Positions 54,147 to 56,488 of a DNA stretch of 56,488 nt are shown one piece after another. Under the pieces are notes generated by a model. It saw only the letters and a list, made by a program, of their open reading frames with translations, made no database searches and was not told the DNA's origin. Made by a program: the position numbers and the translations under genes. Source of the DNA: Suillus spraguei (taxonomy: Eukaryota > Basidiomycota > Agaricomycetes > Boletales > Suillaceae); NCBI GenBank assembly GCA_016800925.1, contig JABCPU010000421.1, forward strand, positions 1 through 56,488, read 5' to 3'. Every line of letters starts with the position of its first letter. Within the stretch, counting starts at the first letter, position 1.

Positions 54147-56488
54147 TGAAAGAAAAGAACTTCGTATCCCAATCACCCTCCACTCGCGTACTCGCTTGAA
54201 ATCCGTCGACACTACCGCTGTTATCGATTCAGGAGCAGCAGGAACATTCATCTCAGAGGAGTTTGTGAAACTCCATCAAATCACACGATGAAAACTTGAG
54301 AAACCATTTCGAGTTACAACGGCAGATGGAACTCTCATAAAAGGAGGACCAATCACACATTACTGCCTCCTCGTGGTCAAGATTGACGATCGAACCATGT
54401 ATGGAAAATTCAATATCACCAAACTAGGAAGGAGAGATCAGATCCTCCTTGGGATTCCTTGGTTACGAGCAATGAACCCAATTATAGATTGGGCTGCTGA
54501 AACGCTTGTCCTTACACGGACAGAGAAATCAGACGAAATCGAAATCGATCTGGACAAAGATCGGAAGAAGAACGGGTTGCCTAAACTCTTCAATCATCAT
54601 AACAATGGCAATACTCCCGTCTTCCGAAACCATTCATCGCTTCTTCTGCTGATGTTCCTAAGACCCGGAACCAGAAGTACGAACTCCACGTGTACAACTA
54701 CCACGAGCAGTGTCACCAATCCTCCGTGCAGAGAAACGAAAGAATGAATCTGAACCCGAGCATCAGGCCGGACAAGAACCTATTGAGCAACGGCCAATAG
54801 AAGAACAGAAGCAAGGAAAAAGGAAACCGGAAGAAGAACTACCAGGACGAAGCACCAATGTACCGAAACTATCCAAGTTCTTCGTTCCCCCCGAAAACTC
54901 TTTCAGCTTCAATTGAAGAAATCCCCGATAAAGAAGAACCCGTGCCCTCGTTAATCCCAACCGAGGATGATGACCAATTTGACACCATGCACGACGTCTG
55001 GCATGCGCCAGAAGTACGCGAAATTTCATCCTACGAGCTTGGAGATGGAGAATTTCTTGTGGAATACGATACCGATGGAGTCAGCATGAGGATTATTGAA
55101 GAAGTCTCCATGGATACACCCTTGACACGTGATGGAACTCCCAACTCGAACAATCCTCCCTCTACTCCACAATTCCCCTTCCTCCTCGAAATATAGTAAC
55201 AAAGCTCAGGAATTCGCCACGGATGAGAAGGAAAAGAAAAAGAAATCCTTCGAAGAATTGGTCCCAATTATTGCACGACTTCGGACGTCTTTGCTAAAGA
55301 CGGACTGAACAAACTCCCCCGAACGCCCTGGTATCGATCATCGGATCGACACCAAACCCGGTTTTATCCCTCGTACGTCTAAGGTTTACCCGCTATCGGA
55401 AAAAGAACGCGCTGCTGTCAAAACGTTTATCGATGAAAACGTTGCGAAAGGCTTTATCTCAGAATCGAAGTCACCTCAAGCTAGTGGCTTCTTCTTTGTG
55501 GGAAAGAAGAGCGGAGAACTGCGTCCCTGTCAAGATTATCGCTACATCAATGATTGGACAGTCAAGAACGCATATCCGCTCCCACTCCCTATTTCCCTTG
55601 TCGCACGTCTTCATAACGCACAGTTCTTTACGAAAATGGATATTCGGTCCGGTTACAACAACATTCGCATCCATCCTGATGATAGGTGGAAAGCTGCTTT
55701 TACACGGAATTCGGCCTCTTTGAACCGAACGTCATGTTCTTTGGCCTCTGCAATTCCCCAGCAACTTTTCAAGCATATACATGAATCGCACCTTTCAACA
55801 AGAAATCAATGAAGGATGGATGGTTATCTATATGGACGATATCCTGATTTTCTCTACGACAATGGCAGAACACCGTGAACGGACTAGACGAGTTTTGATG
55901 AAAATACGAAAAGAACATCTGTTCTTGAAACCGGAGAAATGCACCTTCGATGCAGAAGAAGTGGAATACCTCGGAATGATAATTCGCCCCGGACAAGTTG
56001 CTATGGACACCGCCAAGACCAAGGGAATCTCCGAATGGCCAATCCCGAAATCTGTAAAAGATGTTCGGTCATTCCTCGGTTTTTGCAACTTCTACCGCAC
56101 GTTCATTTCCCACTATTCTGACATCGCCAGACCCCTTATCGATTTGACAAAGAAAGATAAGGCCTTTGAATGGTCAACCGAATGTATGGACACCTTCGAA
56201 GAATTGAAACGACGCTTACTTCCCAACCGGTACTCCGTAACCCTGATCCTCCCGACAATTTGCCATTGCTACCGACGCTTCGCTTGTAGCAACTGGCGGA
56301 GTTCTCCTGCAGACTGATGAGAATGGTGTTTATCACCCATGTGCATACCTCTCACAGTCTTTGAACCCCGCAGAACGCAATTACCAATCTTTGATCGGGA
56401 ACTCCTTGCCGTGATCCGGGCATTGAACGAATGGCGTCATTATCTCGAAGGAAACCCACACCCCGTCCTGGTATTCACCGACCATAAA
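54147..56488 (+). pseudogene. pol of element 2, decayed, RT active site still present
   Basis: Protease text (TTAVIDSGAAGTFISEEFVK) is followed by HQITR and a TGA at 54289-54291 where element 1 has CGA, then YGKFNITKLGRRDQILLGIP. After frameshifted linker sequence the RT reads [49 protein letters not shown], a frameshift, then [20 protein letters not shown] with the YMDD active site, FLKPEKCTFDAEEVEYLGMI, VRSFLGFCNFYRTFISHYSD and the start of RNase H (LLPTDASLVATGG in a shifted frame, VLVFTDHK at the window edge). Multiple indels make it non-coding as it stands. Confidence 0.88.

Larger units (their letters stand above)
52570..56488 (+). mobile_element. Second Ty3/gypsy chromovirus (element 2), 5' part, decayed
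   Basis: Begins with a 474-bp LTR (52570-53043), then primer-binding site, gag and pol on the plus strand, continuing past the end of the window. Gag and pol are clearly related to element 1 but divergent at the DNA level, with several frameshifts and stops. It keeps the RT segment that element 1 has lost. It is head-to-head with element 1, 5' LTR facing 5' LTR, 232 bp apart. No target duplication can be read because the 3' end is outside. Confidence 0.93.

Overview
The window looks like a repeat-rich chromosomal region of a mushroom-forming basidiomycete (Agaricomycetes). The evidence is: introns of about 40-60 nt with GT..AG ends, fungus-specific families (a FunK1-type kinase, two DUF6698-type genes, a probable DUF6532-type gene), and Ty3/gypsy chromoviruses of the Tf1/sushi type. 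No rRNA, tRNA, CRISPR array or bacterial-type operon was seen.

Layout. 1-1790 is an 87/88-bp satellite. 1800-8940 is AT-rich and decayed: a Tc1/mariner tail with its terminal repeat (2522-2887), a FunK1 kinase remnant (3050-4185, minus) and a DUF6698 remnant (4430-5115, plus). 9150-10680 is a diverged minisatellite. 11100-31514 is a patchwork of broken copies of conserved genes that still carry introns: amidase, an EGF-like cysteine-rich protein, SEC23, histidyl-tRNA synthetase, a furry/TAO3 (cell morphogenesis) fragment, XRN1, a 14-TM MFS transporter and GMP synthase. Almost every one is truncated, frameshifted or stopped. A 0.94-kb piece of XRN1 recurs inverted 9 kb away and brackets the MFS and GMP synthase remnants. 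31.6-33.4 kb holds two more minisatellites (132 bp and 85 bp) beside a PIF/Harbinger transposase remnant. 33.8-36.1 kb holds a kinase-like remnant and unrecognised fragments. Two apparently intact two-exon genes of unknown function follow (36340-37802 minus; 38890-40000 plus).

45069-52337 is a complete Ty3/gypsy chromovirus on the minus strand with 473-bp LTRs (4 differences by eye) and a 5-bp target duplication (ATCAG). It sits inside a second DUF6698-type gene. Gag is intact, and so is an extra 489-codon ORF between integrase and the 3' LTR. Pol is broken: a frameshift, two TGA stops and a deletion removing the RT active site. A second, related and more decayed element starts at 52570 on the plus strand, head-to-head with the first, and runs off the window with its YMDD motif still present. 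In both, the predicted first 11 nt of the mRNA (34 nt downstream of a TATTTAA box) are exactly complementary to the primer-binding site just inside the 5' LTR, as in Tf1 self-priming.

The strongest candidates for follow-up are the extra zinc-knuckle ORF in an RT-deleted but recently inserted element, the self-primer geometry, the conserved-gene graveyard with its inverted XRN1 arms, and the recurrent in-frame TGA stops that suggest C-to-T decay at CGA codons. All comparisons were made by eye; no database search or alignment program was run.
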